Part shown: piece after piece, positions 5,832 through 7,681 of the stretch
Numbering within the stretch: position 1 is the first letter of the stretch
Layout: each line of letters begins with the position of its first letter
Source: an uncultured Acetobacteraceae bacterium
GTDB taxonomy: Bacteria > Pseudomonadota > Alphaproteobacteria > Acetobacterales > Acetobacteraceae
DNA length: 7,681 bases
Direction of reading: 5' to 3'
Assembly (NCBI GenBank): GCA_937874445.1
Contig: CALNAL010000069.1
Coordinates: 1 to 7,681, forward strand
The notes under the pieces: generated by a model
Databases searched by the model: none
The model's input: the letters and a program-made list of their open reading frames with translations, nothing else
Told to the model about the DNA's origin: nothing
Program-made: the position numbers and the translations under genes

Positions 5832-7207
5832 AGATCGCAACGGACCTCACCCCGGCCGCCCTGCTGCCGGCGATCGGGCGGATGTGGGAGCTTTCGGCGG
5901 GCAAGATCCGGGCGATCGATGCGGGATTCGATCATTCCGCAGGCGCGCCGGTGCATACCGCGGCGGGACGCTACCGGCCGCGCGGCTGGACCGACTGGAC
6001 GCAGGGCTTCGAGTTCGGCTCCGCACTGTTGCAGTTCGAGGCGACCGGGGAGAAGGCGTTCCTGGACCTCGGCCTCGCGCGCATCCGCCGGGAAATGGCC
6101 GTGCACGTCACGCATTTCGGGGTGCACGACCACGGCTTCAACCAGATCAGCACCTATGGCACGCTGTGGCGGTTGATGGGAGACGGGCGCATTCCCGAGG
6201 ACGGCTGGCAGCGCGAATGGCTGGAGCTGGCGCTGAAATGCTCGGGGGCGGTGCAGGCGCATCGTTGGACCGATCTCGGCGACGGACAGGGATTCATCCA
6301 TTCCTTCAACGGGCCGCACTCGCTGTTCGTCGATACGCTGCGCACCCTGCGCATCCTGCTGCTGGCGCATCGGCTCGGGCATGTGATGAAGGACGAGGGA
6401 GACCAGACCGTTTCCCTTCTGGAACGTGCTGTGGCCCATGCCCGCGCCACCGCGCGGTACAACGTGTTCTACGGCGAGGGGCGCGACATCTACGACGTGC
6501 GCGGCCGCACCGCGCACGAGGCGATCTTCAACACCGCGAGCCGTGCCTTCCGGTCGGTCGCGACGCAGCAGGGCTATTCCGGATTCTCGACCTGGACGCG
6601 CGGCCTCGCGTGGGCGATGTGCGGCTTTGCCGAGGTGCTGGAGTATCTCGCGACCCTGCCGGAGGAGGCCCTCTCGCCCTGCGGCGGCAAGGCCGACGTG
6701 CTGGCAACGATGGACAAGGCCGCAGGCGCCACCTGCGATTTCTATCTCTCCCACACCGCCACCGACGGCATCCCCTACTGGGATACCGGCGCCCCCGGCC
6801 TGGCCGGACTGGAGGACCCCTACGGCCGCCCCTCGCAGCCGGAGAACGATGTGGAGCCGGTGGATTCCTCGGCCGCGGCGATCGGCGCACAGGGGCTGCT
6901 GCGCTACGGGCTGTGGCTGCAGCGCGGCGGGCGGCCCGAGGGCGCGCGCTATGTGCAGGCGGCGCTGACCGTGGTGAAAACCCTGCTCGACGCGCCGTAT
7001 CTTTCGACGCGGCCGGAGCATCAGGGGCTGGTGCTGCACAGCCAGTACCATCGCCCCAACGGCTGGGACTACGTGCAGCCGGGCCATGTCGCGCCGTTCG
7101 GCGAGGCGACGATGTGGGGCGACTACCACATGCGCGAGGTGGCGCTGTGCGTGCAGCGTCTGGCCGAGGGGCGGGGGTGCCCGAGCTTTTTCGGAACGGC
7201 TTCGTAA
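5828..7207 (+). CDS. GH88-type unsaturated glucuronyl hydrolase-like protein
   Basis: A 459-residue protein with the six-hairpin (alpha/alpha)6 barrel signatures of glycoside hydrolase family 88 (unsaturated glucuronyl hydrolases), somewhat longer than typical members (about 370-400). Matching blocks are WTDWTQGFEFG (54-64), VHDHGFN (99-105), FVDTLRTLR (167-175), GYSGFSTWTRGLAW (249-262), DGIPYWD (313-319), DSSAAAI (346-352) and GDYHMRE (431-437). D101 and D169 align in context with the two catalytic Asp residues of Bacillus UGL (D88, D149). Those enzymes hydrate the C4=C5 double bond of an unsaturated uronic acid and so release it from an oligosaccharide. There is no signal peptide, so it acts in the cytoplasm, and no polysaccharide lyase is in the window. 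The start at 5828 is set by the 4-bp ATGA overlap with the previous gene. No clear Shine-Dalgarno precedes it, so coupled translation is likely. The upstream open frame back to 5051 is antisense-like shadow, not an extra domain. Family is sure; substrate is uncertain. Confidence 0.85.
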   Translation: MKIATDLTPAALLPAIGRMWELSAGKIRAIDAGFDHSAGAPVHTAAGRYRPRGWTDWTQGFEFGSALLQFEATGEKAFLDLGLARIRREMAVHVTHFGVHDHGFNQISTYGTLWRLMGDGRIPEDGWQREWLELALKCSGAVQAHRWTDLGDGQGFIHSFNGPHSLFVDTLRTLRILLLAHRLGHVMKDEGDQTVSLLERAVAHARATARYNVFYGEGRDIYDVRGRTAHEAIFNTASRAFRSVATQQGYSGFSTWTRGLAWAMCGFAEVLEYLATLPEEALSPCGGKADVLATMDKAAGATCDFYLSHTATDGIPYWDTGAPGLAGLEDPYGRPSQPENDVEPVDSSAAAIGAQGLLRYGLWLQRGGRPEGARYVQAALTVVKTLLDAPYLSTRPEHQGLVLHSQYHRPNGWDYVQPGHVAPFGEATMWGDYHMREVALCVQRLAEGRGCPSFFGTAS

Positions 7208-7219
7208 AGGCGAGAGAAG

Positions 7220-7681
7220 ATGGACAGGCGAGTGGCCCTGGTGACGGGTGGTCGGCGCGGCATCGGCCGGGCTGTCGTGGCGGGGCTGGCGGAGGAGGGA
7301 TTCGACGTGGCCTTCACCGCGACGCGCTCCGATGCGGCCGCCGCCGAGGTGGTGGCCGAGGTGGAGCGGGCCGGGCGGCGCGGGCTGTGCATCGCCGGCG
7401 ACATCGCCGAGGTCGCCGACCACGCGCGCGTGCTCGACGCGGCGGAGACGGCGCTGGGACCGATCGAGGTGTTCGTCTCCAACGCCGGGGTGGCGCCGCG
7501 CCAGCGGCTCGACCTGATGGAGACCACCCCGGAGAATTTCGATGCCGTGCTGGCCGTCAATCTGCGCGGCGCCTTCTTCATGGCGCAGGCGGCGGGGCAG
7601 CGGCTGCGCGCGCGGGGGGCGGGGACGATGGTTTTCGTCACCTCCTGCTCGGCGACGATGGTCTCTACCAACCGCATCGAA
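7220..7681 (+). CDS. SDR-family oxidoreductase (3-ketoacyl-ACP-reductase-like), N-terminal part
   Basis: The first 154 residues of a short-chain dehydrogenase/reductase (full length usually about 250); the gene runs off the right edge. The NAD(P)-binding loop is TGGRRGIG (9-16). D61 is the cofactor-adenine Asp, NAG (88-90) and N114 are the structural and active-site Asn, and S142 in VTSCSA is the likely catalytic Ser. The Tyr-x-x-x-Lys pair lies beyond the window. TGGRRGIG and the final MVSTNR stretch fit the subgroup of ketoacyl-ACP-reductase-like SDRs often found in carbohydrate and other catabolic operons rather than in fatty-acid synthesis; this is from memory of the family. AAAGG (7206-7210) lies 9 nt before the ATG and overlaps the preceding stop, and the 12-bp gap puts it in the same operon. 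It could reduce or oxidise a sugar-derived ketone. Confidence 0.88.
   Translation, partial: MDRRVALVTGGRRGIGRAVVAGLAEEGFDVAFTATRSDAAAAEVVAEVERAGRRGLCIAGDIAEVADHARVLDAAETALGPIEVFVSNAGVAPRQRLDLMETTPENFDAVLAVNLRGAFFMAQAAGQRLRARGAGTMVFVTSCSATMVSTNRIE

Noticed and set aside
3675..5840. A 721-residue minus-strand reading frame opposite the Gfo/Idh and TIM-barrel genes
   Set aside because: It has no recognisable domain and its composition (His/Ala/Gly/Arg rich) is that of an antisense frame in GC-rich DNA; the plus strand has two clear families there.
5807..7423. A 538-residue minus-strand frame opposite the GH88-like gene
   Set aside because: It is a GC-driven shadow with no domain and covers parts of three genes with clear families on the plus strand.

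Overview
The window is GC-rich (about two thirds G+C by eye) and compactly coded, with GCC/CTC/GGC-heavy codons and Shine-Dalgarno sites before most genes. Together with the gene families this suggests a high-GC alphaproteobacterium, possibly a member of the Acetobacteraceae; the taxonomic guess is an inference and weak. No rRNA, tRNA, CRISPR array, insertion sequence or phage gene was seen.

Left part (1-2072): a truncated P1-family (DmpA-like) peptidase gene runs leftward off the window. It is divergent from a complete PhzF-family isomerase/epimerase-like gene, and the 90-bp gap between them holds an imperfect 22-bp palindrome. The PhzF gene converges on a TetR-family regulator gene, and their stop codons overlap.

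Middle (2073-3824): an MFS transporter of the sialate:H+ symporter/Jen1 lactate-permease type is read leftward and followed by the TetR gene on the same strand. A very strong GC hairpin stands just after the transporter stop. A 380-bp divergent regulatory region separates the transporter from a rightward operon. It contains two 18-bp palindromes with the same half-site (AGTA[AT]C[CT]). The right-hand one covers the predicted -10 region and start point of the operon promoter; the left-hand one lies 130 bp upstream of the transporter start. The adjacent TetR protein is the obvious candidate ligand-responsive repressor.

Right part (3825-7681): four tightly spaced rightward genes encode a Gfo/Idh/MocA oxidoreductase, a xylose-isomerase-like TIM-barrel protein (sugar phosphate isomerase/epimerase or AP-endonuclease-2 fold), a GH88-type unsaturated-glucuronyl-hydrolase-like protein, and an SDR oxidoreductase (incomplete at the window edge). 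Gene gaps are 24 bp, -4 bp and 12 bp, so this is almost certainly one transcription unit.

Read together, transporter, regulator and operon look like a self-contained catabolic module for a carboxylated sugar or glycoside. Import is by the MFS protein, oxidation by the Gfo/Idh enzyme, isomerisation or elimination by the TIM barrel, hydration/hydrolysis by the GH88-like enzyme, and a further redox step by the SDR. The exact substrate cannot be read from sequence. The combination resembles the oxidise-then-eliminate logic of C-glycoside and 3-keto-glycoside cleavage systems, and it is the best candidate here for an undescribed pathway.
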